Source of the DNA: Saprospiraceae bacterium
Lineage (GTDB): Bacteria > Bacteroidota > Bacteroidia > Chitinophagales > Saprospiraceae
Direction of reading: 5' to 3'
DNA length: 64,000 bases
Assembly (NCBI GenBank): GCA_016715245.1
Contig: JADKAS010000007.1
Coordinates: 1 to 64,000 of the forward strand
Position 1 is the first letter of the stretch; every line of letters starts with the position of its first letter. The translations under genes and the position numbers were made by a program. This document shows positions 10,167 through 25,100 of this stretch, one piece after another. Below the pieces are notes generated by a model. The model made no database searches and was not told the origin of the DNA. It saw only the letters and a program-made list of their open reading frames with translations.

Positions 10167-13100
10167 CTACCGGTGGGAAGCGGGTGGAATCTGTTCTAAA
10201 ATAAAATCAAAGTTGGCCATATAATTGGTATTCAAAGGATAAAATAATACCTGATAGAACAACATGTTTTTATCATCATCAGGGTTATCGTATTTGGTTT
10301 TTCCATTCAAATTGTAGTCACCTTGCAAATATCCATACGTAAAATTGTAGTTGGCAATATATTCTGTGTTGGTGGGATATGAAAAAACATCATAGAAGAT
10401 ATAGTTCTGATCATCATTTGGATTTACAAATTTTATTCTTCCGTTTGCATCAAAATCACCTGCCCAGAGTACCATATAACCAGGATAAACATCCCCTTTT
10501 TGAGCCAATCCGGTATAATCGTAGCCATCGTTTTTAGTTGTACCAAAATCAAACACAGGTGTATTCGGAGAGGTGAAATCGAGAAGATTTTTTGTAGAAA
10601 CCACTGTAGACATTACACCTAAATGGGTTCTGTGTCTTAGTACTACATAACAACTATCAAGCCGGACGCCCGGAAATTCGACAAAACTGACACCATCAAG
10701 ATCAACCACATCGCCATCTCTTTGTAACAGGGCAGATCTGGTTCCAAGTACTGTAGTATTGTCATTTTTAGAACGGAGTTCAATAAAAACCCAATCCACT
10801 ATGGCGTTTTGCCCGGATACGGCAAAAACAGTTGTCGGATTTTGTATCGTTAAAAACTGAGGCAGACTTCCGTTTCCGGTGTGCTGGTAACTGTAAGTAA
10901 GATCTAAAAATTGTCCCGGAACGGTATAAGGATCCACAACAGGAATATAGTTGGAACCTGTGAAAGGACTAATTCTTAAATTATCTCTCATTAAAGGTTT
11001 GTTTTCCGAAGATTTTGCATCATCGTTTTCCATTATAGCACCTTCCAGATAAACTCTGATTCTGAGTCGCATATTCTCAAGCACGAGTATGTGAGCGGTG
11101 GCATTGACACAAAAATTTTGCTGATCACAAACAGTGTACACAATATCCACCGGTCCTGCAAATGTTATTTCTGGAGTAAAATACAATTCTCCTGCACTGT
11201 TAATATAATATTCCCCGGAAGGTATTGAAATAGGACTTAACTGGGATCCTACTGCATTAACAGAAAATGTTCCATTTTCGGGGTCAAAGTCATTAGGTTT
11301 AAGTAGCGCTTGTTCCAGCTTCATTCCTTTGGAAATAAAGAAAAAATCATCGGTAGTAGACAATGAATTTTCGGCATTGTTGGCCATCACTGTGATGATT
11401 TGGGAAGCAGTAAAACAATTCAATGGATTGTCGGAGGCACAAATTCTGTACTGAAGGGTATCCATTCCTGCAAAGCCGGCAGTTGGGGTATATAAAATAT
11501 TGCCGCTGCTTACTGTTGCCGTTCCGTAATTGGGCGGAGAAAACAAAGTCACCAGTGAAGGGTTGATACTGCATGAAATACCTGCCATACATTTGTCATT
11601 TTCCAGTGTTTTGATGAGTACACTTTGACTTTCGTACGTAAAAACAGCATCTAAATTTGTTATAATATTTTGATTTTCCGATTCGGGTGAAACAACTGTG
11701 ATGATCAGTAAAGAAACCGGACAATTATTAACCATTGAAGGCAGACACACAGTTACGTTATACCTGTAAACGCCAGGTTTATCAGCCTGGAAAGTATAAT
11801 TTCCGTTGTTGTTCATGGTTATATTCGCAATACTTCCAACCGGCTTGGAAAGCAAAGATACCGAAGTTGAATATTGGGTGCCGTTTGGTACTTCATCATT
11901 TGTTTTTACCGTACCACTCACCGATACATTTTGCATGGTAACATTAAAATCGGGGTCTATACAACTTTTTACAGTAAAAGCATCATTTGGCAGATACGTC
12001 GTACATCCCGTAGTAGCTTCTACAAAATAGAACGATACTTTTCCGGGAGCATTTCCGGTAACAAGACCATTGGATGTTGTTTTGGCTATGTTTGCCCGTG
12101 TACTGTACCAGATTCCATTTGAAGAAGAAGAAAGGGTGGTTGTGGCTCCAAGGCATATCACAGAAGGCCCTGAAATGGTTAAAGTGGAAGGTGGCATTAC
12201 AGTAACTGGAATGGAAGCTTCAGATGAACATCCTGTTTGGGAATCTGTGAAAATAAATGAGGTAGTTCCTGCTCCGGTTCCGGTGACCAATCCCGCATTT
12301 GTTATCGTGGCTACACTTGTATTACCTGATGTCCAAACTCCGCCATTATTTGGTAAAAATTGAGTAGTGGTTCCGATACATATTTGTTGAGGTCCGGTCA
12401 AGGTGAGGGTAGGTTTGTTGATGACGGTCACAAATCCTGAAGCAAGAGAATTACAACCACTTGAGGTTTGAGTAAAAACAAATCTTGCCAAACCTTGCGA
12501 TAAGCCTGTTACATTACCTGCATTATCTATAGTGGCCACAGTTGGATTTAGTGCTGCCCATGTTCCTCCGGAAGAAGGGTTGAGTTGTGTACTTCCACCT
12601 AGACATATAGAAGTTGCTCCCCTGAATGATATTTCTGGTCGGTTTATTATGGTTATACCATTTGTCGAAGGGGATTCACATCCTGTGACTGCCTGAATAA
12701 ATCTGAAAAAAGCTTCACCTTGTTCAAGACCGGTGATTAAACCAGTATTGGAAATGGATGCAATAGTTGGTGTCAATGTTACCCATGTTCCGCCTGTAGT
12801 TGGTGACATTTGTGTATTTTGACCAATACATATAGAAGCCGGGCCAGTTAACGAGGTAACTGGAGGTTCTGAAACAATTATTTGGGCTGAAGAATCAGAA
12901 GAACAGCCTGTTAGTGTGTTTGTAAAAACAAATCTGGCTGAACCTTGACTTATACCGGTAACCAATCCAGAAGAAGATATGGAGGCTATCAAAGGTTTAG
13001 AAGAAATCCAGCTACCACCAGAAGTTGGATTTAATTGAGTGGTTGTACCGATACAAACGGTTGATGGTCCGCTTATGTTAATTACAGGTTTGCCGTTGAC

Positions 13101-16100
13101 GATAATTTCTCCTGTAGGATCTGAACTACACCCAACGGTGGATGTAAAAATAAATCGTGCTGTACCGTTTAAGAGTCCGGTAACCAAGCCTGCATTTGTA
13201 ACTGATGCCACGGATGGTTGTTGGCTTATCCATGTACCTCCTGAAGTCGGACTCAACTGGCTGGTAAGACCCTGGCAGATTGCGGATGGACCTGTTATTC
13301 CGGTGGTTGGTTTTGGCAGAACTGTTAGAATGGAACTAGGGTCAGAAATACATCCGGTAGTGCTTTGCGTATAAATAAAAGTGGCTGTCCCTTGCGAGAT
13401 TCCGGTGACTATTCCGTTGTTTTGAACAGATGCTATTGATGAATTTGAAGAAGTCCATATTCCACCTGTTGATGGTTGAAGTGTAGTTGTTGACCCTATA
13501 CAGACAGAAGATTGATTAAGGGTAACGTTTGGTTTTGGATTGACCGTTACATTGGCTGTTGCCAATGAAGTACAACCTGTAACGGTGTTGGTAAATGTAA
13601 AATTGGCGACGCCAGGGCTGACCCCAGTGGCAACACCATTATTTGTGATTGTTGCTATGGAAGGTTTGGAAGAAATCCATAATCCTCCACTTCCGGGTAT
13701 TACTGTTGTAGTGGAACCTATACAGATTCCTACGGGTCCCGAGATGCTGACAACAGGTCGGGCATGAACGGTAATCAAACCCGTTGGTGGTGAAGGACAA
13801 CCTGTACTAAAACTGGTAAAAGTAAAAGTAGCCGTTCCCGGATTAAGTGCAGTTACAACACCAGCATTATTAACAGTGGCAATGGTTGGGTGATTGCTTA
13901 CCCAGCTTCCTCCTGTAGTTGGCTGTAAACTTGTAGTTGAGCCTAAACAAATCGAAGTCGGTCCGGTTATAGAACTGCTTGGACCGGCTAAAACTGAAAT
14001 GACGGTTGATGAGTCTGATTTGCAACCTGTGAATGTATTTGTGTAGACAAATTTAACATTTCCTTGTGCAAGGCCAGAAACCAAACCTGTATTGGATATG
14101 GAAGCAATCGTATTGTTTGATGAAATCCACGTTCCTCCGGTAGAAGGTAACAATTGAGTTGTGGTGCCCACACATATTGGGTTCGGACCATCCAGTACAA
14201 TAGTTGGTCTGTTGTACACAATAATGGTAATAATGGACGTAGAAACACAACCTTGTTGGTTGGTAAAGGAAAATTGGGCATTACCCTGAGAAATGGCAGT
14301 GACAAGTCCTGTATTGTTTATAGTTGCCCTTGCAGGGTGCAAGGCTGTCCATGTACCGCCGGTATTTGGCAGAAGATTGGTTTGAGCACCAACACAAATG
14401 GTGGATGGACCGGCAATACTTACTGTGGAAGGACCGTGAATCTGAATGGTACTACTGGTATCTGAAGTACATCCTGAAGTTGTGTTCGTAAATAAAAACC
14501 TGGCTGTACCTACGCCAACTCCGGTTATCAAACCTGAATTGGAGATCGAAGCTTTTGAAGGGGATAATGAAACCCATGTGCCGCCGGTAGAAGGACTCAT
14601 CTGACTGGTTTGGTTTAAACAAATAGAGGTTGGTCCTGTAATTAATATGGTGGGTTTGGGATTGACATTTATAACTGCCTGTGCAACGGCTTTACATCCT
14701 AAGGTATTGGTCACCGTCACAAAATAAGTTGAAGAGGGTAGGATAGGAGTAACATTAACCGAAGAGACAGTTGCACCCTCTGCATTTGAACTCCAAAGAT
14801 AACTCGCTGGTGATGATGCATTTACAGAAAGAGGAATGGTTTGACCATCACATACCTGCGTACTTAGATTTACAATAATAGGATCAAACCGTTGATAAAT
14901 AAAGCCTGAGGCATTGGTTTTACAACCATAACTATCGGTGACGGTTACATAATATAATCCGTTGTTGGTTATATTTATTTGGGATGTATTGGCTGAAAAT
15001 CCCAATGGTCCAACCCACTGATATGTATACGCAGGGTTGCCGCTGGTAGCTATAACCGTAATTTTTGAAGTGTCCGTAAGACAAACATTTCCGTGAAAAT
15101 TAATGGTAGCTGATGGAGCACTTCCAACTTGAACAGGAACACTTGCTTCAGAAACACATCCTGTTTCAGCATGGGTGAATGTAAATATTGCATTTCCCAC
15201 AGATATTCCTGATACCACTCCTTCGTTAGTTACGGTAGCTACCATGGCATTTGATGAAGTCCATGTACCTCCGTTAAAAGGAAGTAATGTAGTGGTGCCT
15301 CCTATACAAATCCCTGAAGGACCTGAAAGAGATATAGTTGGTTTTGCGTAAACAGTTAAAGATGTTGACGGATCTGAAATACATCCTGTACCTGAGTTTT
15401 GAAAAATAAAGGTAGCATATCCGTTTTGGAGCCCTGTCACTACACCATTGTTGGTGACAGAGGCAATGGTTGGATTTGAGCTAGTCCACACGCCTCCTGA
15501 GGAAGGAGTAAGATAGGAAGTCTGACCTACACAAATATATTCACTTCCTGCCCATTGGGCTACCGGTTTTTCATTAATGTATATTTCTTTAGAAATCTGA
15601 CCGAAACATGGTCCTGAAACAAAATCGTAATAAATGATAACATAACCGGTATCTATAGCTGACACTATTCCGTTATTACTGACGGTTGCTTTTTCCGTAT
15701 TACTGCTTGACCAGACGCCACCCGGGAAATTACTAACAAGTGTAATATTGGAAAATACACAAACATCGTCAGGACCGGAAAGGGAGACCACAGGTAATTC
15801 ACTAACATTCACAGGAGCAGAACCATCAGAAGAACAGGAAGTGGTTGAGTTGGTAAAGATAAATGATGCGGATCCAGCTGTTAATCCTATAATCAATCCT
15901 TCATTATTGATGGAAGCGGTGGAAGGAGCAGAACTTGTCCAAATACCTCCGGAATTGGGCGAAATATAGGTGGTGTCACCAACACAGATTTCATCAGGTC
16001 CCGTAATTTCAATAGTCGGTTTGGGTTTTACCAAAACAGGCAATGAAGGCAATGATGTACAACTATTGATATTTTCAGTATATAAAAATGTTGTATTTCC

Positions 16101-19100
16101 TGCACTGATTGCAGTTACGGTTCCGTCATTTTGTATTATAGCTACGGAAGGATTGGTGCTTATCCAATTTCCCCCGTTGGAAGGAATTAATGTAGTTGTT
16201 TCTTCTATACAAAGTTCATCAGGTCCGGTCACTTCAATGATCGGTCTGGGGTTGACCAAAATGGTAATGGTAGGTACTGCTGTACAACCAAGATTATTGG
16301 TGACGGTAACAAAATACATACTTGAGGGGACTGCAGGAGTGACCGTTACCATTTTTGTGGTGGCAGCACCTGCATTGGCACTCCAGAGATAACTTACTGC
16401 CGTGGCACTGTTGACGTCAAAAGTCACATTTTGGCCTTCACATACAGTAGTATTTACAGAAACTATAAATGGCACATATTCTTCATAGACAAATCCTGAA
16501 GTAACGGCAGTACAATAATTAGCATCAGTAACAGTAACATAATAATTACCATTTTGAACAATGGTTATAGCTTGTTGATTGGATGCATAGCCGGAAGGAC
16601 CTGTCCAATTGAATTGAAAGGGTGCTAAACCTCCTGAAACAACAGTTGATAAATTTTTATTTTCGGTAAAGCAAACACTACCAAAATAATCGATGGAAAC
16701 ACTAGGATTGGCAGGTACAGGTAAAATTATAACGGCATCCGATGCAATAGATGTACAAAAATTGCTATTGGTGACTGTAAAAGTATACGTATTGCCGGCA
16801 GGTAATCCTGTAACAGTATATGAACTGCCAGACCCTGAATATAAAATTCCGCCCGGCGTTCTGGTTATCGTCCATGATCCGGCAGTCGGCAGTCCGGTTA
16901 ATAACACACTTCCTGTAGTTGTCTGGCAATTAGGTTGTGTAATACTTCCTGTTACCGGTGCAGGAGGATTGTCATAAACAGTAACGATTTTTGTATTAAA
17001 ACAACCATCGGATGTTCGTGTATACGTAAGAACTGCATTGCCTGCAGTTATTCCTGTCACAACACCGGAATTTGTAATGGTAGCAACCGATTCATTATTA
17101 CTTGTCCATGCTCCTGAGGTGCCGGGTGTTACCTGGATAGTTGAACCAACACAGAGTGTTGAAGGTCCTCCGGGAACTGGATCCGCAGGTATGGGATTGA
17201 TTACAGCTTCTGCAGAGTTTGTTGATGTACAGGTTTGATGATTTGTTACGCTGAAAGTGTAAGATTGATTAGGGGGTAAACCCGTAACTATATAGGAAGA
17301 ACCTGAACCAGTGATAGTGTTTCCTCCTGGAAGTATGGTGATAATCCAATTTCCGATTGATGGTAAACTATTCAATGTTACACTCCCGGTCGGAGTAGTA
17401 CAGGTAGGTTGTATTATTTGACCGACAACCGGTGGAGTAGGATTGTTATAAACTGAAATGGGTTTTGTATTAAAACAACCATCAGAATATCTTGTATATC
17501 TAAGTACGGCAGTACCTGCACTGATGCCTGTGAATTCACCTGCATTGTTTACTGTAGCTATTCCGTTATTTGAGGAGTTCCAAACACCGTTAGTTTCCGG
17601 AGAGACCTGACCCGTACTTCCAACACACACAAAATTATCTCCTCCCAAAACCGGGTCTGCAGGAATTCCATTTATTTCTACTGTATCGGATGGGTTAGAT
17701 ACACAAAGATTATTATTTGTAATGGTAAAAGTAAAATTGCTTGATGGAGGCAGGTTGGTTACTGTAAAACTATTTCCTGTTCCATTATACGTAATTCCGC
17801 CTGGCATTCTTGTCAACGTCCAGCTGCCGGATGACGGTAATTCGTTAATATCCACACTTCCTGATTGAACTATACATGTAGGTTGGGTAGTAATGCCAAT
17901 TACTGGTGTTTCAGGAAGTTGAAAAACAGTAAATGGCAATGAATTACTGCAACCATCGGATGTCCTGGTGTAAGTAAGGATAATGACTCCGGCTGAGATT
18001 CCGGTTACGGTTCCGTTGTTGGAAACTGATGCAACAGATGGGTTGCTGCTCGTCCATGTTCCGTTCGTTGAAGGCGTTACATTGACTGAAACATTGGTAC
18101 ACACTGAATTACTACCTCCTACCGATGGATTTCCGGGGATGGAATTTATAACAGCATTGGAAGAATTTCCTGATGTGCAAGTATTGTTATTTGTCAATGA
18201 AAACGTATACGTGCCACTTAGAGGCAAGCCGCTTACGGTATAGGTACTTCCTGTTCCGGAATAGGAAACGTTTCCGGGCATTCTGTTAATAATCCAGTTT
18301 CCGGAAGAGGGTAGTCCTGATAGTTGAACACTACCTGTTGGTATATAACAGGTTGGATTTGTTATGGTGCCGATTACAGGAGGAGCCGGAATGGCATGGA
18401 CATTAAATGGCATAGTGTTACTGCATCCATCTGCTGTTCTGGTATAGGTTAGAATGACGGAACCTGCAGACAAACCTGTGACAAGACCGACGTTGGTTAC
18501 AGTCGCAATTGAGTTATTATTGCTTGCCCAGGTTCCTGCATCAGAGGGAATAACATTTGCAGTAAGTCCGGCACAAACTTCTGTTGATCCTCCCAATACT
18601 GGATTTGAAGGTATGTTATTGATCACCACATCAATCGAAGAAGGGGATATACAATTATTGGCATTGGTCACGGTAAAATTATAGGAATCATTGGCAGGAA
18701 GACCGGTCACAGTGTAAGTGGTTCCTGAACCGGAATAGGTTGTTCCACCAGGTGTTCTTGTTATAGTCCATGGCCCTGAAGCAGGAAGCCCGCTTAATGC
18801 TACACTTCCTGTAGTTGTTATACAAGTTGGTTGTGTAATATTTACTAATACAGGAGCTGAAGGATTGGCATTTACAGTAAATGGAAGCGTATTGCTGCAA
18901 CCATCAGCCGTTCTGGTATAGGTTAATGTTACTGAGCCTGCCGCTACGCCGGTTACCACACCTGCATTGGTAATCGTAGCTAAAGCATCATTACTGCTGG
19001 ACCATGTTCCATCATTTGAAGGAATAACATTGGCATCGGATCCGATACAAACAGAAGTTGCACCGCCGGTGACAGGATTTGTCGGGATTCCATTAATGGC

Positions 19101-22100
19101 AACATTTGTTGATGAAGGTGAAGTACATGAATTACTGTTGGTCACCGTGAACGTATAGGTTGCATTGGCGGGCAAACCTGTAACTGAATAAGTGGTTCCT
19201 GAACCGGAATACGTTGTTCCGCCAGGTGTTCCTGTTATGGTCCATGACCCGGAAGCCGGAAGCCCGCTCAGGGCAACACTTCCTGTAGTTGTTATACATG
19301 TTGGCTGTGTTATAGTACCAACAACCGGAGCTGAAGGATTGGCATTTACAGTAAATGGAAGGGTATTGCTGCAACCATCACTTGTTCTGGTATAGGTTAA
19401 TGTTACTGTGCCAGCAGCTACGCCTGTCACAACACCAACATTGGTAATCGTGGCTATGGCCGCATTACTGGTAGCCCAGGTACCCAATGTGTTTGGAGTT
19501 ACATTGGCAGTTAAACCCACACAAACAGAAGCTGCTCCACCGGTGACGGGATTTGTCGGAATGGCATTAATCACCACATTCGTCGAAGAAGGAGATGAAC
19601 AATCATTGACATTCGTCACGGTGAAAGTATAAGTTGCATTAGCAGGAAGTCCGGTTACAGTATATGATGTTCCTGAACCGAAATAAGTTGTTCCTCCGGG
19701 TATTCTGGTAAGTGTCCAGGATCCTGAAGCAGGAAGTCCGCTTAAATCGACACTTCCTGTTGTTGTTATACATGTTGGCTGTGTTATAGTACCGATTACC
19801 GGAGCTGATGGATTAGCATTAACAATAAACGGAAGGGTGTTGCTGCAACCATCTGCTGTTCTTGTATACGTTAATGTTACAGAACCTGCAACTATACCAC
19901 TCACAACACCGGCATTAGAAATAGTGGCTATGACCATATTACTGCTTACCCACGTACCTGATGTACCTGGTGTCACATTGGCAGTACTTCCCACACAAAC
20001 AGCATTTTCACCTCCGGTGACTGGATTTGAAGGAATAGGATTAATTTCAACATCAGTCGAAGCCGGGGATGTACAATTATTGGTATTGGTTACGGTGAAA
20101 GTATAGGTTGCATTGGCAGGAAGACCAGTCACTGTATATGAATTTCCCGAACCGGAATAGGTAGTTCCACCAGGTGTTCTGGTGATGGTCCAAGACCCTG
20201 AAGCCGGAAGCCCGCTTAAATCCACATTACCTGTTGTCGTGATACAAGTTGGTTGTGTAATATTTACTAATACCGGAGCGGAAGGATTGGCATTTACCGT
20301 AAATGGAAGGGTATTGCTGCAACCATCAGCCGTTCTGGTATAGGTTAAGGTTACTGAACCTGCAGCTACGCCGGTTACCACACCAACATTAGTGACAGTG
20401 GCAACAGCATTACTGCTGCTTGCCCACGTTCCGGATGTATTTGGAGTTACATTGGCAGTTAAACCTACACAAACAGAAGCTGCACCGCCGGTGACAGGAT
20501 TTGTCGGGATTGCATTAATGGCAACATTTGCTGATGAAGGTGAAGTACATGAATTACTGTTGGTCACAGTGAAAGTATAGGTTGCATTGGCTGGCAAACC
20601 TGTAACTGAATAAGTTGTTCCTGAACCGGAATAAGTAGTTCCGCCAGGTGTTCTGGTTATGGTCCATGACCCTGAAGCAGGAAGCCCGCTTAGAGCAACA
20701 CTTCCTGTAGTGGTTATACATGTTGGCTGTGTTATAGTACCGATTACCGGAGCCGAAGGATTGGCATTCACGGTAAATGGAAGGGTATTGCTGCAACCAT
20801 CAGCCGTTCTGGTATAGGTTAAGGTTACTGAACCTGCAGCTACGCCGGTTACCACACCAACATTGGTAATCGTGGCTATGGCTGCATTACTGGTAGCCCA
20901 TGTTCCCAATGTATTTGGAGTTACATTGGCAGTTAAACCCACACAAACGGAAGCTGCACCACCGGTGACAGGATTAGTCGGTATTGGGTTAACAACAACA
21001 TTTGTCGATGAAGGTGAAGTACATGAATTACTGTTGGTCACCGTGAAAGTATAGGTTGCATTGGCTGGCAAACCTGTAACTGAATAAGTGGTTCCTGAAC
21101 TGGAATACGTAGTTCCGCCAGGTGTTCTTGTTATGGTCCATGATCCTGAAGCAGGAAGTCCGCTTAAATCGACACTTCCTGTTGTTGTTATACAGGTTGG
21201 TTGCATTATAGTTCCTACAACCGGAGCTGAAGGATTGGCATTTACGGTAAATGGAAGAGTATTGCTGCAACCATCAGCCGTTCTGGTATAGGTTAATGTT
21301 ACTGAGCCTGCCGCTAAACCGGTTACCACACCTGCATTAGTTATAGTGGCTATGGCTGCATTGCTGGTAGCCCAGGTACCCAATGTATTTGGAGTTACAT
21401 TGGCAGTTAAACCCACACAAACAGAAGCTGCACCACCTGTGACAGGATTTGTCGGGATTGGGTTAACAACAACATTCGCTGATGAAGGTGAAGTACATGT
21501 GTTACTGTTGGTCACAGTAAATGTGTAGGTTGTATTGGCAGGTAAGCCTGTAACTGTATATGTGGTTCCTGAACCGGAATACGTAGTTCCGCCAGGTGTT
21601 CTGGTGATGGTCCATGCCCCTGAAGCCGGAAGACCGCTTAGAGCAACACTTCCTGTAGTTGTTATACATGTTGGCTGTGTGATGGTACCAATAACCGGAG
21701 CTGAAGGATTGGCATTCACGGTAAAAGGAAGGGTATTGCTGCAACCGTCAGCCGTTCTGGTATACGTTAATGTTACGGCACCTGCAGCAATTGCGTTTAC
21801 TACTCCTGCATTTGTGACGGTAGCTATAGAAGAATTACTACTTAGCCAGGTTCCATTTGTCGATGGAGTGACATTTGCTGTGCCTCCAATACATACTGTT
21901 ACAGAACCGCCTAAAACAGGCGCTCCCGGAATAGGACTAATGGCAACATTTGCTGAAGACGGTGAAGTACATGAGTTACTGTTAGTCACTGTAAAAGTAT
22001 AGGTTGCATTGGCAGGAAGGCCTGTCACTGTATAGGATGTTCCGGAACTGGTATATGTGTTGGATCCCGGAGTTCTTGTTATAGTCCATGATCCTGAAGC

Positions 22101-25100
22101 AGGTAGTCCGGATAAAATTACTGTGCCTGACGGAGTGGCACAAGTTGGCTGTGTGATGGTGCCGATCACCGGAGCTGAAGGATTGGCATTCACGGTAAAT
22201 GGAAAAGTATTGCTACAACCATCAGCCGTTCTGGTATAGGTTAATGTTACTGAACCTGCAGCTACACCAGTTACAACACCAACATTGGTAACTGTGGCAA
22301 CAGCGTTATTGCTGCTTGCCCAGGTTCCTAATGTATTTGGAGTTACATCGGCAGTTAAACCCACACAAACAGAAGCTGCACCACCAGTGACAGGATTAGT
22401 CGGAATGGCATTAATGACTACATTTGCTGATGAAGGGGAAGTACACGAATTACTGTTGGTCACCGTGAACGTATAGGTTGCATTGGCGGGCAAACCTGTA
22501 ACTGAATAAGTGGTTCCTGAACCGGAATAGGTTGTACCGCCAGGTGTTCTGGTGATGGTCCATGACCCTGAAGCCGGAAGCCCGCTTAGAGCAACACTTC
22601 CTGTAGTTGTTATACATGTTGGCTGTGTGATGGTACCAACAACCGGAGCTGAAGGATTGGCATTCACGGTAAATGGAAGAGTATTGCTACAACCATCAGC
22701 CGTTCTGGTATACGTTAATGTTACTGAACCTGCAGCTACGCCGGTCACAACACCAACATTGGTGACAGTGGCAACAGCATTATTGCTGCTAGCCCATGTT
22801 CCGGATGTATTTGGAGTTACATTGGCTGTTAAACCCACACAAACGGAAGCTGCACCACCTGTGACAGGATTTGTCGGGATTGGGTTAACTACTACATTTG
22901 TTGATGAAGGTGAAGTACATGAGTTACTGTTGGTCACAGTGAAAGTATAGGTTGCATTGGCTGGCAATCCTGTAACTGAATAAGTTGTTCCTGAACCGGA
23001 ATACGTAGTTCCGCCAGGTGTTCCGGTGATGGTCCATGACCCTGAAGCCGGAAGCCCGCTTACATCAACACTTCCTGTTGTGATAATACATGTTGGTTGT
23101 GTGATGATACCAATGACCGGAGCTGAAGGGTTGGCATTCACTGTAAATGGAAGGGTGTTACTGCAACCATCAGCCGTTCTGGTATACGTTAAGGTTACTG
23201 AACCTGCAGCTACGCCGGTCACAACACCAACATTGGTGACAGTGGCAATGGCATTATTACTGCTTGCCCATGTTCCCAATGTATTTGGAGTTACATTGGC
23301 AGTTAAACCCACACATACGGAAGTTGCACCACCGGCGACAGGATTTGTCGGAATCGGATTAACAACAACATTTGCCGATGAAGGTGAAGTACATGAGTTA
23401 CTGTTAGTCACCGTGAAAGTATAGGTTGTATTGGCTGGCAAACCTGTAACTGAATAAGTGGTTCCTGAACCGGAATACGTAGTTCCGCCAGGTGTTCTTG
23501 TTATGGTCCATGATCCTGAAGCAGGAAGTCCGCTTACATCGACACTTCCTGTTGTTGTTATACAGGTTGGTTGCATTATAGTTCCTACAACCGGAGCTGA
23601 AGGATTGGCATTTACGGTAAATGGAAGAGTATTGCTGCAACCATCCGCCGTTCTGGTATAGGTTAATGATACTGAACCAGCAGAAATACCTGATATTGCG
23701 CCTGCATTGGTAATCGTGGCTATGGCTGTATTGCTGGTAGCCCATGTTCCCAATGTATTTGGAGTTACATTGGCAGTACCGCCCACACAAACAGAAGTTG
23801 CACCTCCAATGACAGGATTTGTCGGAATCGGATTAATAACAACATTTGCTGAAGATGGTGATGTACATGAGTTACTGTTAGTCACCGTGAAAGTATAGGT
23901 TGCATTAGCCGGAAGGCCTGTCACTGTATAAGAAGTGCCTGAACCTGAATAAGTGGTTCCACCAGGTGTTCTGGTTATGGTCCATGATCCTGTGGCAGGT
24001 AAACCGTTTAAGAAAACACTACCTGTAGGCAATAAACAGGTGGGTTGTGTAATTGAACCTAAAACAGGAGTTGATGGGTTGCTGTGTACATTAAAAGGTA
24101 TAGAATTAGCACATCCATCAGCTGTTCTGGTATAGGTTAATGTTACCGAACCTGCAGCTATACCAGTGACAACACCGGCATTTGTTATAGTGGCTATGCC
24201 TATATTACTGCTTGCCCATGTTCCCAATGTGTTTGGAGTTACACTAGCGGTTGCACCCACACAAACTGATGTTGCACCACCGATAACAGGATTTGTTGGA
24301 ATCGGATTAATGACAACATTTGCTGAAGACGGAGAAGTACATGAATTACTGTTTGTCACAGTAAAAGTATAGGTAGTACTTACCGGCAGGCCGGTCACGG
24401 TAAAGCTTGTTCCTGAACCTGTGTAGGTAGTACCACCAGGAGTGCGGGTAATGGTCCATGATCCTGAAGCAGGTAGGCCACTTAAAACCACACTTCCCGT
24501 CGGTGTTGTACACGTCGGTTGGGTTATTGTTCCTACGACAGGTGCTGTCGGGTTGGCATTGACGGTAATGGGTGTTGTATTGCTGCATCCATCGGAAGTT
24601 CTTGTATAAGTTAATGTGACGGATCCTGCTGTTACGCCCGTGACCACTCCGGCGTTGGTTATGGTTGCCACAGCGGTATTGCTGCTTGTCCAGGTTCCAA
24701 GGGAATTTGGTGTTACATTGGCTGTGAAACCAACACAAACTGCCGATGTGCCACCTAATGTCGGATTAGAAGGTATACCATTGATCACGGTGTTTGCCGA
24801 AGCCACAGAAACACAATTATTAGAGTTGGTAACAGTAAAGGTATACGTAGTACTTACCGGTAGGCCGGTCACGGTAAAGCTTGTTCCTGAACCTGTGTAG
24901 GTAGTACCACCAGGAGAGCGTGTAATGGTCCATGATCCTGAAGCAGGCAGGCCACTTAAAACCACACTTCCCGTCGGTGTTGTACACGTCGGTTGGGTTA
25001 TTGTTCCTACGACAGGTGCTGTCGGGTTGGCATTGACGGTAAAGGGCGTTGTGTTGCTGCATCCGTCGGAAGTTCTTGAATAAGTTAATGTGACGGATCC

